64,000 nt of DNA from Niebla homalea (Eukaryota; Ascomycota; Lecanoromycetes; Lecanorales; Ramalinaceae). Shown here piece by piece: positions 22,690 through 34,382 of the stretch (position 1 is the first letter of the stretch; every line of letters starts with the position of its first letter). The translations under genes were made by a program, and so were the position numbers. Where the stretch lies: contig JAHGAU010000037.1 of NCBI GenBank assembly GCA_019925105.1, forward strand, positions 1 through 64,000, in the 5' to 3' direction. The notes below the pieces were generated by a model that searched no databases, was not told the DNA's origin, and saw only the letters and a program-made list of their open reading frames with translations.

Positions 22690-23525
22690 GGCAGCCCCGA
22701 GTTCGGTTCGGCTGCGTGAGGCAGTGAAGCGTGGGATCTTTCCAATCAGCGAAGCGCCGTCCATCTGTTGCTCATGCAAGCAGAGCTCAGCTCCGCTGAC
22801 AGGGCGCAAGGCAAGATCGCCAATTGATGGATTCCTCGCCGCCGCAGCTCTGCATTTGGGACGAAGAGCCCACTCCTTTCGAGCCTCCAAAGCGGCGGAG
22901 GGAAATGTTCAGGGGTCCGGTGCGCTATTAAAGCCTTGGCCATAGGGATGCAAGGGATGATCTCGAGGAAAGTGCTCAACAGGTAAAAGAAGGAGCCAAA
23001 TCAAAGCGTGACAGATCCAAAAGGTCGCTGTCCTGCTTTTCAAGGGCACAAATATCTGGTTGTATTGGAGGAGATTGGACAGCTTGATGAAGAACTGCGT
23101 AATGCCATATATGATGGCTCCGATGTGGAAATCCTATACACTTAGCACAATGCCGAGCCGGTTTTCGTTGGACTTACGTATAGAAACGGTTTCAAATCTC
23201 GCAGCGTAACGTTCCATTGATGTGATCCGCTACTGTATCGGAATGTGAGTAAGGAGCTGACGAAGCAGCCGGTGAAAGATGCCTATATCCGGTGAGATAA
23301 GGAGGCCAATAGATGTGAGTAATTACCCATGCTAGAATGATGGCGTCTTGAATACATCAGCAATATCATTGCGTGATCAAGGGCAGAGGGCTCACAGTCA
23401 GCAGCGTGGATTTTACCAATCACGTAGGCTTTGGTGTATAATCGCAATAACAAGGCTAAAGTGCAAAGAACGAGCGTGACCACCGAGATGGCTCTGCCCG
23501 CATACAGCTCATTTGGTGGATTCAC
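22690..23525 (-). pseudogene. Relic of a rhodopsin-domain (PTH11-like) integral membrane protein
   Basis: The first exon reads NPPNELYAGRAISVVTLVLC, then ALLLRLYTKAYVIGKI and, after a break, DHAMILL. This is the usual first transmembrane helix and LRLYTRxxI motif of the fungal rhodopsin-domain family. After disrupted sequence, the minus strand at about 23130-22985 reads IIYGITQFFIKLSNLLQYNQ, then a hydrophobic helix leading into FLEIIPCIPMAKA (about 22970-22930), matching the helix 3-4 part of the family. Frame changes and missing segments separate the pieces, and downstream of 22900 the similarity fades. Such proteins often sit in or beside fungal secondary-metabolite clusters. Family call moderately sure; a functional product is unlikely. 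Confidence 0.55.
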
Positions 23526-24135
23526 CAGGTTGGGAACAACTCCTGGGGGTGAGGCTCATCGCTGTAGCGGAGAACTTGTCGGGTCAAGATCACACGGAAT
23601 TCAAGGCAGCCCAACTTTTCTTTTGGAGCGCTGACATACTGTGGGGAAGAAGAACCTGGGGGTGAGATGAATTTAGGCTAATGCGGCGGACAACAGAAGA
23701 CTCTGGGAACATACTCATCCTTTTTGAACATTCACAGACCAGCACATTGTATTTCGAAATCGGCGAGATGCTGACCGGTCTCCAGGGTGTCTTGCAGCAC
23801 GTACAGCGTAGTTCAGTGGCGCATTCATTCCCATAGGCTCAGACAACATGAATGGTTAAGAATTGAAAATGATTGGTCTTCGTGCCGAATCCCGGAGAGA
23901 TGCTAGCATAAGCTACTGCTGTCATTAAGTGCCACGTGGGGCGGAGTATTAACCGACATGCAAATCCTTGTATCTGCACCGCCGATCGAGCTTTGATTGG
24001 CTTTAGGATCATCATCGCCTGAAATGCGTCAGGTGCATCTTTAGAGGGACGTGCAATCTCCTTTGCTTCCGGTGTGCATTCAATTGGATCAGATTTTCAA
24101 TAGTATGGTCGCATAGGGGGGCAACAGCATCAGCC
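23526..24135. other. Spacer between divergently oriented genes
   Basis: Separates the minus-strand membrane-protein relic from the plus-strand hydrolase gene, so it should contain both promoters. No open frame or repeat in it convinces me. Confidence 0.4.
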
Positions 24136-24852
24136 ATGCGCTTCCTCTGCCTCCATGGCATGGGTACTAATAGTAGGATTTTCGAAGCGCAGACAGCAGC
24201 AATCCGGTACCTGCTCGGATCAGAGCACTCGTTCGAGTTTATCGATGGCGCAGTACCCACTGCCATGGCACCAAGTATGCTCTGGCTCTGTGCGATACCA
24301 GCAAAACCCGCTAAGTACCTCTCCAGTGATCGAGCCCTTTGTATCGTCTTCGGATGAATTCCTTTAATATGTCGACATTTCATCGCGGGAAAGCTGGCGA
24401 AAGGGTTCGAAGATCTGGATGCTTATGTGAGAGAAGAGGGTCCGTTCGACCAGGTAATGGCATTCTCACAAGGTGCCGGACTGGCTGCCTCTCTTATTGT
24501 TCGTCGAGCGCAACAAGATGGGGACGAAGCGCGTCTCTCTCCTGCTTTTGGGTGTGCCATCTTCCTCAGCGCTGGAATCCCGGAGGATCCAAGGGCGCTG
24601 TTTGATAACAAGCCCAGGTCCTGGATGTCATTCGGGGAATATGGGGAGCTCATTGAGATCCCCACAGTTCATATCTGGGGTCGAAATGACCAAATATATC
24701 CCACATTCGGCCCTGTGCTCAGCCAATTTTGTAAGAAAGCAGAAAGGGAGGAGCTGGTACACGTTGGGGGTCACGAGATACCTGGAGCCAAAGACAAGGA
24801 CATGGTTGAAGCTGCTGCCAAACTGATCAATCGAACCATGGTGAGGGCTTAA
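24136..24852 (+). pseudogene. FSH1-type serine hydrolase (LovG-like), probably damaged
   Basis: Alpha/beta hydrolase of the FSH family. Members in polyketide clusters, such as LovG, release the product from an HR-PKS. The N-terminus MRFLCLHGMGTNSRIF has the family's first strand and LHG oxyanion loop. Exon 1 (24136-24274) is followed by a 52-nt intron 24275-24326 (donor GTATGC, branch GCTAAG, acceptor CTCCAG) and continues IEPFVSSSDEFL. Then come an in-frame TAA (24365-24367) and a one-base frame change before AGKLAKGFEDLDAYV. From 24427 on the frame is clean: nucleophile Ser in MAFSQGAG, Asp in IWGRNDQ and His in GGHEIPG complete the triad. The stop fits CAA to TAA. A second, poorly supported intron (24341 to about 24393) is an alternative that would rescue the gene. 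It lies about 1.8 kb upstream of the broken PKS start, on the opposite strand. Confidence 0.8.
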
Positions 24853-25399
24853 GCACCGAGGTCATCCTAAGGCTGCATCTTGTCTGCAGCGGGGAAACCA
24901 GGTTTGCTCTTTAGCAAGGTGTGTGTTGAAAGGACGCGGGATGACAGCTGCCGTAGGATCTGTTATTCAGACTAGAGAGCCCAAAATTGCATAAGACCCT
25001 GCATGAAGCATTTTAAAAGCCCAGGGCTCTGCCAGCACGTTGTGGCTTACATGGGGAAGCTTTGAACACATCCAGACTTTGCACCTGCAAATGCCACGCT
25101 GATAATGAAGGTAGCATGATAGATGCGAGCGGTCAGCGGTCAACGGGCTCCCCGTCTCCAATCTTTACTGCATCTGGGATGCCTGATAATAATGAGCGCA
25201 TCCTGTAAGCAGTAAGTGGATCTATGGACAATATTGTTAACGCATGTAAGATGCATTAAGGCACCTGGGCAAAATCTCTCGGCAGGAAAAGACCGGATGT
25301 TCTGAGATATACAGCCATGTGCTCCAGTATATCCCTATCACGCGAGTTTCTTGGCATGGCTATGACCTAACTGATGCAATATGCGCAAATGGGTGCAGT
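24853..25399. other. Spacer between hydrolase and retrotransposon
   Basis: Normal-composition sequence with no gene I can support. It ends in the left copy of the target-site duplication (GTGCA, 25400-25404) of the copia element. Confidence 0.5.
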
Positions 25400-25404
25400 G
25401 TGCA

Positions 25405-25640
25405 GGGGGAAGGGTGAGTAAGCCGAATCACTTATATTAAGTCTACCACTATGCTTGTCTAATTATACTGTAATAACGACCGTATTTATGTCCATCCTAA
25501 GGACCGTTTGATGACCGTATATTCACCGTACCTTATATACCAGTATACCTATAATACCGTTAATAAAAGGCCGTTTAATAAGCCTTTATACGATAGGGTT
25601 TCCAATGTAAAGGCTACCAAAACAACCGCGGAATACCCCC
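25405..25640 (-). repeat. 3' LTR of the copia element (left)
   Basis: 236 bp, aligned base for base without gaps to 30929-31164. The outer part (25405 to about 25521) keeps normal composition; from 25522 inward the C and G positions seen in the other LTR are replaced by T and A, for example CCTTATGCACCGG there against CCTTATATACCAG here. Confidence 0.9.
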
Positions 25641-28600
25641 GTATATTATTCCCTCTTTAAAGTTACGATAAATCTATAATAATAATACCGTTATTAATTT
25701 ATTAAATATAATTTAAGCTTTAATCGATTTATTTTAAAGGGTTATTTTAATAAAGGCTTTATTATAATATTTATAAGTTAATCCTTAATATTGATATACT
25801 TTATTAAAATAAGGTTTTTTTATATTTTTTCCCAAATAAAGTAATATTAAACGTTAATATACTTAATCCGTAAGTAATTTTCCGGGTTCTTAATAAAGGA
25901 GATATTACTATTATTATTATTAAATAAAATAATAAGTTTATAGTTTTTAAAGAACCCGGTTTTATTAATTTACCTTATAAATTAAATATTTACTTTATAC
26001 TTTTAGAAAAAACTATATACTTAACCTTTACAATAAAAATAACGACAGTATATTATTTCCGAATATATTATATATATATTATACCGGTATTTAATATTAT
26101 AAAGCCGTATAATAACTTTTTATTATTTTTATTATTAATAAATACGGTATTTATAAAATATTTAGGTAATTTATTATTACGTTAAAAGTATAAGTTTAAA
26201 TATAATATATTCTTTAAATATTTAAATACCTATATTAAATAATTTTAATATTAAATAACGGGGTTATTATAAAATTAACTTAATTTTAAGATTAAAAAAG
26301 TTAAATTTAAATAAATAATAATTTAAAAGAATATAAGCTTATTAAGAAATTATTAATATATATATTAATTTATTTATTATTTATTAAGTTAAGTTACTTA
26401 TATACCTTTATATCTATTTATTAAAGTATTAATATTATTATAACTTATTATATAATATTTTTTAAGGATATTTATAATATAACTTATTTAATTTATAATT
26501 ATAATATTATTATTTTAAGAAACTTATATCTTAAGGATTATTTTTAATAAATCTTTTTTAATAAATTTAAATATTAAAATTAAATAATCTTTTATTTATT
26601 TATAGATTTTTAAGCTTTTAATAATAATATTAATATTATTAATATAAAAAGTTATTAAATACGTTTTTTAATTAAATTTCTTAATAAAAATATATAAATT
26701 GGCTTAAATAAAGATAAAACTAAATTTATAGAATTATAATTAAAATTTCTTAATTTAAATCCTTTTTAACTATTTAAGTTTATAAAGACCTTTAAGTAAA
26801 TAGAGATATTTACCGGTATTTTATTAAGTTATCGGAATACCCTTAAAAATACTTATATAGATCTTTTTATTTAAATTATTATTTAAATATACAATAACGA
26901 CGTTTAAGAGTTATAGTTAAAGTTTATAAATAGTCGTAAGTACTAAAAGTAAGCAAAGCAACTTATACCTTAAAGTAAATAAGAAGGTTTCTTTATAATT
27001 AATACTTTACTTTTAAGTAAAACCCTTTATAATAAGCCTTATTTTATATTTATTAATAAGGTTTAAAGTAAGGAATTTTTCTTAAATACCCACTTAAAGT
27101 TAATAAGCTTACGGTCTTTTAATTTATTTATAAACTCTTAAATATTATTTAATAATAAGTTTATAATCTTTTTATTAATAGTTTTAATTTATTTAAATTA
27201 ATCCGGGGAATTTAGAACTTATTAATAAGTAAATAGATTAATATAAGATATAATAATAAGAATAATATTATTATAATTAATATTAAATACGTAAGGATTA
27301 TAATAATAATAACCTTAATAAAAACGGTTAATTTTAAGCTTATTATTAACGTTATTATTTATATTTATTTTATCTTCCGGAGTATATCCTGGTATTAATA
27401 AAATCTTACCTGTTTATTAATAAGCCGGGATAAAATTATAAGTATCTTTAAGTAGGATAAAAACGTTAGCTCCCTCTAATAAAAATAAGTTAAAAGCCCC
27501 GTTATTATTGCGATTTTTACGATTTATGGGATTTTTAACGTTTTTAAGGTTTTTAATAAGCTTTCTTAAATTCTTTTTTTAAGTAAACGTTCTGTTTATT
27601 ACTTTATAAATTTTTAATAATATCTCCCTCTTATTTTACTTTATTTAATTAAAAACCTTATTATTAACCTAAGGGAGATTAAGATCTATAGGATTTATAT
27701 TACGATTTTTTTTTTTTTTAAGGAATTAGGTAAATATAAGTTAATATAGGCTCGTTTTTACCAGGTCCTTTAAACCCGTTTAATATGTATTTACCCTTAT
27801 AATAAGCCGTATTATTATTAATAAAAATTATTGGCTTTAAGGCTAATAACATATCTTTAATAATAAATTATAATAATAAGTACGTTACCGTTTTTTCATT
27901 AAAAACCTTTAAATTTATAATAACCTTTATATTCTTTTTATAGGATATATAAATATATAATTATAAGCTTAATATAATTCTTAAATAAATATTATTAATA
28001 ACGATTTTATTTAATTTTAATCGTTTTATTTCTTTAAGTATATTTACTTTATATAATATCTTAAATATCCTTTTATTTTCAATAAGAAATTTTATTTTTA
28101 TTTACCTTTTAAAAAAGCTTATTCTTTTTATAAATAAAAACTTTTATTTTAATTAATTAATATATATAATTATAAAAACTTAAAAGCTATTTAATAATTT
28201 AATATAATATATTATATACCGGATTATCGTTATAATTATTTAATTAAATTATTTAATTATATTGTTCTATTTAAGTATATAATATATAATATATTCTATA
28301 ATAATATTACGTTCTTTAATAACTGCTTTAAAAGCTTAAAATTCCTTTATATTATTAATATAAATATATTTAACAATAATATTACCTTCTTTGCGATTAA
28401 GTACGTTAATAATAAATAAAATTTAATTAATTATTTTAACTCTTATTATTAATAAGGTAAAATTTAATTATCCCGTAACCTTATTAATAACGGATAAATA
28501 ATATTTAAAGGGTATTATTCCGGGGATTGGTACTTTAATACTATAAGGGCCTTAAATATTATAAAAGAAATAAGATTTAAACTTTATCTTTTTTATATAA

Positions 28601-30928
28601 TAATATTTATATATATTTTTTATAAATTTTTATTCTTATATATATTATAAAAAAATCCTTTAAAGTTGATATTTTTGGTATTTTTAATACCGTTTTATAT
28701 ATAATATATAGCTTAATTATATTTAAATAATTTAAATAATTATAAAAAGTTATAAAAAGCTTATTATTATTCTTTTTACGTCCTTAAGTAATCTTATTAT
28801 TATTATATTTAACTTTACCGTTTTTCTTACTTTTTTTACTTTATAATTTATAAAATATAAAATCTAAGTCTTTTCTATTAATTATTAACGTAACGTTTTT
28901 CCGGATATATATAAATAAATAAAGCTTTTTATACCGGTACTTTATTATAATAAGTTAATTTCCTCGCGTAATCCTTATTTTACGTTTATTAAAAGTAATA
29001 TTTATACCTTTATCCTTTAAGGCTGAAATAAATAAAAAATTGAATTTTAAATAAAGAATTTATAGTACGTTTTGAATAATACGGTTTTAACCGTTTATTT
29101 CGATTATTATATTATTACGTTTAAATAAGTTTAAGGAGCCTTTATCCTTTATTATTATCCTTATAGTTTTTTCTTTAAAATTCCGAAATATACTTCTTTA
29201 AGTATATATATATTTCGTAACGCTAGAGTTTATCGTTTAAAGGGTTTTTTTATCCTTAGACGGTATATTTTAATTTATTTTATTAAGGGAGTTATTTTTT
29301 ATTATTATTAAAACGTAATTATTATTACCGGTATTTACGGATTTTATGGGGTTAAAGCTTTTATTATTTTAGAAAAAATCATATTTTTTCTATATTTATT
29401 TTATTATTTAATTATATAGATTATTCTTAAATAAATAAGTCTCTTTATTACTTATACCGTTTATTATAATAATATTTTTTACCTTATTATCGTTATTATA
29501 AAAACCGGGATTACTTAAATTTACCGTAACGGTATTATTATTAAACTTATATAAAATTGGATTATATAGATTTTTATTATTTTAATAGTTTTTTAAAGGC
29601 TTATTAAGGCCGTTTTATTTTTTATTAAGAAAATAATAAAATTATTATTATTATTAATAAATATAAACGTTAACTCCTTAATATTATTTTCCTTTTTATT
29701 AATAATAATAAAATTTAATTTTTCAGATTCTTTATTATTTTTAATTATAGCTTTTTTAATTTATTTAAACTTAAATTAAGTTACTTATTTTTTAGGTTTT
29801 TTTACTTTCTTAATTTTATTTTTATTAACTTTTTTACCGTTTTTACCGCTTATTTTTACGCTTTCTTTATTATAGTTTTTAATTATATAGCTTATTTTTT
29901 AATAATTATAATATTTTATTAAGCGGCGGGATTTAATAATATCCTCTTTTCTTACCTTTATTATTATAATATTAATAGTCTATTTTTTAACCGTATTAAT
30001 CTTAATTACTTTAAGTTTTTAAATAACTTTCTTATTATTAAAGACGTCCTTATTATTCTAAAGCCGGTATATAATGAAATTAAACTTATATATTTCTTAA
30101 AATAAGTTTATAATTATAAAATTTAAATAAATATTATTTAATATAACGGCTTTATTAATTTAACCTATTTATTTATCTATTCTCTTTATAAATATAATAA
30201 ATTTATTTATGTTATTATCCTTTTAAGCTTTTATAATAAGGATTTTCATTAATAAAAGGATCAGTTTTCCCTTACTTTTTATAAAATAGATCTTATTTTA
30301 CGTTAAATAAATCTAAAATAATATAATATCTTTACTTATTAAAATATATAATTTTTACGTTATTATTATATTATTTATAAGTATACCGGTAATAAAGTTA
30401 ACGTATATAATTTAAATCTTAATTTAAGACGGGACTTAAAAGTATAAAATTAAATTATTTATAATATTTTATAATAAATAACTTCTTAAAAATTATTTTA
30501 TAACTTAATTTTACTTATAAAAGTTATTATTATTAAGCTTAAGAAGCTTATATAAAGTCAGCTTTATAAGGGATTCCTTAAAAATATTTAAGGATAATTT
30601 AATAATTCTTATAATAAATATTTTAAATAATAATAATATCGTTTTTTCATTTTAAATATTATTATTACCGGAAATATAAAATATATATTACGCTTAATAA
30701 AGTAAATATTATTACGTTAAGTTATTTTTTTTAATATCTTTATAATTATAATTACTTATTAAAATATTAAAGGTTAAAGTTATAGTTATTTTACGGTTTT
30801 AAGTAATTATATAAACGTTATAAATATTACTTAAATAAAACTATTACTTAAATAGTATATTATAATTAATTATTTTATTAACCGGGCTTAAAACTTAATA
30901 TAATATACGTAAATAAGTATAATATATA

Positions 30929-31164
30929 AAGGGAAGGGTAAGTAAGCTGAATTATTTATATTAAGTTTATTATTATATTTATTTAATTATACTATAATAA
31001 TGACCGTATTTATATCCATCTTAAGAACCGTTTAATGACCGTATACTCACCGTACCTTATGCACCGGTGCACCTGTAATACCGTTAACAAAAGGCCGTCT
31101 GGTAGGCCTTTATGCGACAGGGTCTCCAATGCAGGGGCTGCCAAGACAACCGCGGAATACCCCC
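30929..31164 (-). repeat. 5' LTR of the copia element (right)
   Basis: 236 bp, direct repeat of 25405-25640. Here the inner part (30929-31034) is AT-shifted and the outer part (31035-31164) is normal, a mirror image of the left LTR. Right flank: target duplication GTGCA at 31165-31169. Confidence 0.9.
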
Positions 31165-31169
31165 GTGCA

Positions 31170-31544
31170 TCACTAACCCTGCCCGGGTGCGCCGCAGTCC
31201 AAATCGGCGAATGGATTCGCTGCTGCTTTTAATGCTGGTCGGTGATTGGTTTTCACATCTTGCAGGTATCCCCCCTAAGTTATGCAGCGGCTGTGCCTCC
31301 CACGGCCGCATTCAGAAGGTACCTCCGACATTCTCCGTAGAAAGTGGAGAAGGAACTCTTGGGATCCATGACGTGTGAGCGAAACGCAGTACCCAGGTTC
31401 TAATATTCGTGAAGCAGTTCCCAGCCTACTGCACCCCCTAATCGAGTGCTCGATTTGGCAACCCACTTGCCTGACACAGTTTAGTCGGACGTCCACCGCT
31501 CAAGATCACGAGAAATTGACGCAGCTTCCTTTGAAACCCTCGAG
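31170..31544. other. Spacer upstream of the dehydrogenase
   Basis: Normal-composition sequence between the copia insertion and the SDR start codon; presumably the SDR promoter. No motif clear enough to call. Confidence 0.45.
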
Positions 31545-32639
31545 ATGGCGGGCAAAGTAACACTAGATGGGTTTGCACTGGTAACTGGGGTGGGTGCGTG
31601 AAGATAATAACGTCAAACCCCATGCTGACAAGCCCGCCCTAGGCAGCGAGCGGCCTTGGAAGAGAAACGGCTCTTGCCTTCGCCGAAGCCGGCGCAAAGG
31701 GCGTTTTGTTAGCAGACATCAATAGGGAGTGTGCCGTGGCAGTCGCCAACGAGTGTCGAACATTTGCATTAAATGCGGAATTCACATTTAAGGCCATCAG
31801 ATGCGACGTTGCGAACGAGGGCGAAGTAAGCCAAATGATCGAGACCGCCGTCGAGGACTTTGGCCGAGTGGACTACTATGTTCATAGCGCTGGTGTCTGT
31901 CACCCCGGATCCTTGGCCTTTTGGCAAGACCCTTTTTCAAACTGCCGGTCCATTGGCAATTTTGGGCTGATGGATATAATTACGCACCTAGATGGGCGGT
32001 ATTGCCGACGCAAAGTCACAAGACCTCAACACTGAAGCCTTCTCACGCACCATGGACGTTAACGTCCTCGGCCTCATGTTCTGCTTACGAGCGGTTTCAA
32101 CCGTTATGGCGAGGCAAGAACCTCGATCGTACGAAAGCCGCCGACATGGAAAGAGAAGTTTAGGACGCGGGTCCATTGTTGTCATAGCCTCGGGGAGCTC
32201 ATACGTCGCGATGCCAGGTATGATGGCTTATACGGCGTCCAAACACGCTGTGAGCGGTATGGCAAAGACTGCAGGTATTTCTCCTTCTCATTTGCTTCTG
32301 TCGTAGATGCCATGGAACTCCTAGTGGCTGTTGAATAAACTTGCGACTTCATCCCAACCTTTCATGGCTGAATGATCAGCGCTCGACCTCATACCCTCAG
32401 AGATTCGCGTTAATAGCGTTTGTCCTGGTTTCGTCGACACACCAATGATACAGGAGAGCATTAAACGCGTGCCGAACTTGGAAGCTTTAGTGCAGAAATT
32501 GAGCCCTCTTAAAAGAGCTGCCACACCGGAAGAGATCGCCGATTATATCATGTTCTTGTGCAGTCCTAGTGCCAGTTACATTAACGGGACCGGCTTACTA
32601 ATTGATGCTGGAGCAACCGTGGCGGGAGGGAAGCTATAG
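31545..32639 (+). CDS. Short-chain dehydrogenase/reductase (SDR), four exons, intact
   Basis: Classical SDR, 279 residues, NAD(P)-dependent oxidoreductase on an alcohol or ketone substrate. Exons 31545-31593, 31647-31894, 31992-32274 and 32380-32639 join in frame (840 nt). Introns: 53 nt (GTGCGT...GGCAG), 97 nt (GTCTGT...CCTAG) and 105 nt (GTATTT...ATCAG). Joined, the first exons give the cofactor motif TGVASGLG (TGxxxGxG) and LLADIN, whose Asp after strand 2 favours NAD(H). Later come HSAG, DVNVLG, catalytic Ser in VIASGSS, YTASK (Tyr-x3-Lys) and NSVCPGFVDTPM, then a normal C-terminus. The length is typical of the family. It lies between the copia element and a second HR-PKS, so a tailoring role in a polyketide pathway is likely but inferred. 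It is the only metabolic gene in the window without a visible lesion. Confidence 0.9.
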
Positions 32640-32957
32640 AAGGATTCCAATCAGCGTCCGCTCGAGAGTATATAATTATTTGACGAGGATGCTGAGACGG
32701 ACACTAATCTGGAGACTCGAGCGGCCATCGGCCTAGATATAATAGAGGTAGGCGCGAGGTTATCTCGTAAGGTGCTGTATGCTACAAGTGTTATACCCTT
32801 TGCTCGACCCTGGTTCTCTGTCAATATGAAGAATCACATTGCCCTAATACAAGTATCCATTCTCTTGGGAGTGTAACAGACCCCTTCACTTTCTGCGCGT
32901 TATTTACAGTCATTTAAAACTGCATCTGCAATTGATCTTCTTACATCTTGGAATACT
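32640..32957. other. Spacer
   Basis: About 320 bases between the SDR stop and the next decayed gene. I see no feature in it. Confidence 0.45.
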
Positions 32958-34285
32958 ATGGCCCCTCGCGATGTCCTCTATCCTACGCCGGTAAGGGATC
33001 TTAAGCGTACTGTTGCCAATCTCGAATCTGACTCTAAGCACGCAAACAAGCGCACCCGGCTGTTGCCAGATCAATTGCCAACTCCCTACTCGACCCAGAG
33101 CGCGCATCCTGAAGAGTCCAGCCGTCTCTGTGGCTTTTCAGATGGCGAGAACGGCTTAGATGGTTACTTCTTAGACCTCTTGACGACCAATGTCCGCCTG
33201 CTGCTCAGCAGCCTACAGCCAGTCCGTAATAAAACGTCTGGCTTAACGCACTTCCTTGTCCTCGCTCCGATTCCTGTCCAGCCAGTGCTCGCAGATTTCC
33301 CCGACCAAGCTGTCCATCTCGATCTGATTATGTTCAGCTCAGACGTCTATAAAGCTGTGAGGCTCGCTTTGACCTCGTCAAGCACGCACAGCCAGCAATC
33401 GGCACCGGCTTAGGCCCGAAACCCAGACGCTCCCGGTTAACGCTGAAGGCGCTCCAAAAGATGTCATAGCAAGAATGACAATACGCCGAAAGTCTTATAC
33501 CTCGGTCCAATTCCTTAAGCAATAAGACACCCGCTACCTTAGATCCTACGTACGTAAATACGCTCTACGGCTATGGCATCATTATGGACCGTTCGGGAAG
33601 GAACATACCTAAAGAGCTCACGCCTCTAAAAGAGCAAATACTGCAAAAGAGATTATTACCACAATTAAAACGACCAGGCTGTCTTCGCGCTTATAACGCA
33701 GCGGAGGAACTTGCATTTAAATCAGAAAATTCAACAGATAGGGTCCTTAGGACATCGATGTTTCCGCTCCAATACGGTGGCATAACAGAAGGTAGAAACA
33801 CTCAGTAAAACACTGTCGCTATGCCAAATAATCCCCAATGTGACAATAAGCTCTCGGCGCCCAAACCCGATACCTATTTAGCCTATCCGCGCGGTGTAAA
33901 ATCTCCTAGGATAGTCAAACAGAACAACGTCGTCAATCATCCTTGAGTACGGCCGTACTGCCAACGGGCAAAACGAGATACCTTTTTATCCTTCCTAATG
34001 GAGCTGAAGGCTGAGTCCGCCGGTGGAATGCTAACCACAGCGGAGGCGCAGGTTGCGGGCAGCGGATCGCACGCTGTCAACTCAATACTGTGGCTTCTTG
34101 AGGAGGCTGAGGCGGCTGGCCTCACTGAAGTAAATCTGATGCAGGACACTCTGTCCTTCTTGGTTGTGTCGTCTCACCGACAGGGCGTAGCCTACCTCCA
34201 TTGGCTTTTTGAACTTCAAAAAATCTACCACCAAAAATTTGGGGTCCTCAACTTACACTTTCAATGCACCACTTATTTTGGGTAA
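32958..34285 (+). pseudogene. Decayed unknown fungal gene with an E-x-K segment (DUF7924-like?)
   Basis: Three plus-strand frames read as one protein broken by frame changes and stops. 32958-33413 begins MAPRDVLYPTPVRDLKRTVA, with a basic low-complexity N-terminus, then a hydrophobic/acidic part. 33584-33808 carries MDRSGRNIPKELTPLKEQIL. A piece near 33835 reads CDNKLSAPKPDTYLAYPRG. 33998-34285 begins MELKAESAGGMLTTAEAQVA and continues with AVNSILWLLEEA. The order resembles uncharacterised fungal proteins I recall under DUF7924, in which a KPD segment and an E-x-K-AE segment followed by an A-x-NQ helix recall PD-(D/E)xK nuclease folds. That resemblance is from memory and weak. Whether it belonged to the metabolite cluster is unknown. 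Confidence 0.45.
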
Positions 34286-34382
34286 AATCTGGAATCTCTT
34301 TTTTGAAGGTTTAAGAATCTAGAAGGGTAGGTCATATTGCAGTCCCGATGGTAGAAAGAACTTTGTCATGCCGTTATCTCAA

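Larger units (their letters stand above)
25405..31164 (-). mobile_element. Ty1/copia LTR retrotransposon, complete in outline, heavily RIP-mutated
   Basis: A 5,760-bp element with two 236-bp LTRs in direct orientation and a 5-bp duplication, GTGCA, on both sides (25400-25404 and 31165-31169). The LTR ends are GGGGG...CCCCC rather than TG...CA. Reverse transcriptase is readable on the minus strand. At about 26795-27020 the frame gives TLRYKLLCLLL, then LLNVVIVYLNNNLNKKIYI and, after KGIP, YLYLLKGLYKLK, which follow the copia RT plan (LxxLAA, QxDVxxAFL, EEIYM, GF, LxKALYGLKQ). At 26635-26646 the catalytic YVDD box reads YINN, followed by INIIIKSLKI. The order gag-pol therefore runs right to left, and the 5' LTR is the right one. 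Stops are frequent; no protein can be made. Gag and integrase should lie at about 28-30.9 kb, but I could not confirm their motifs. GC content is extremely low except in the outer LTR halves. Confidence 0.92.

Noticed and set aside
29880..29960. CCHC zinc knuckle of copia Gag
   Set aside because: A Gly-Lys-Lys string with nearby Tyr codons could be a mutated knuckle, but the spacing does not fit without frame changes, so it was not called.
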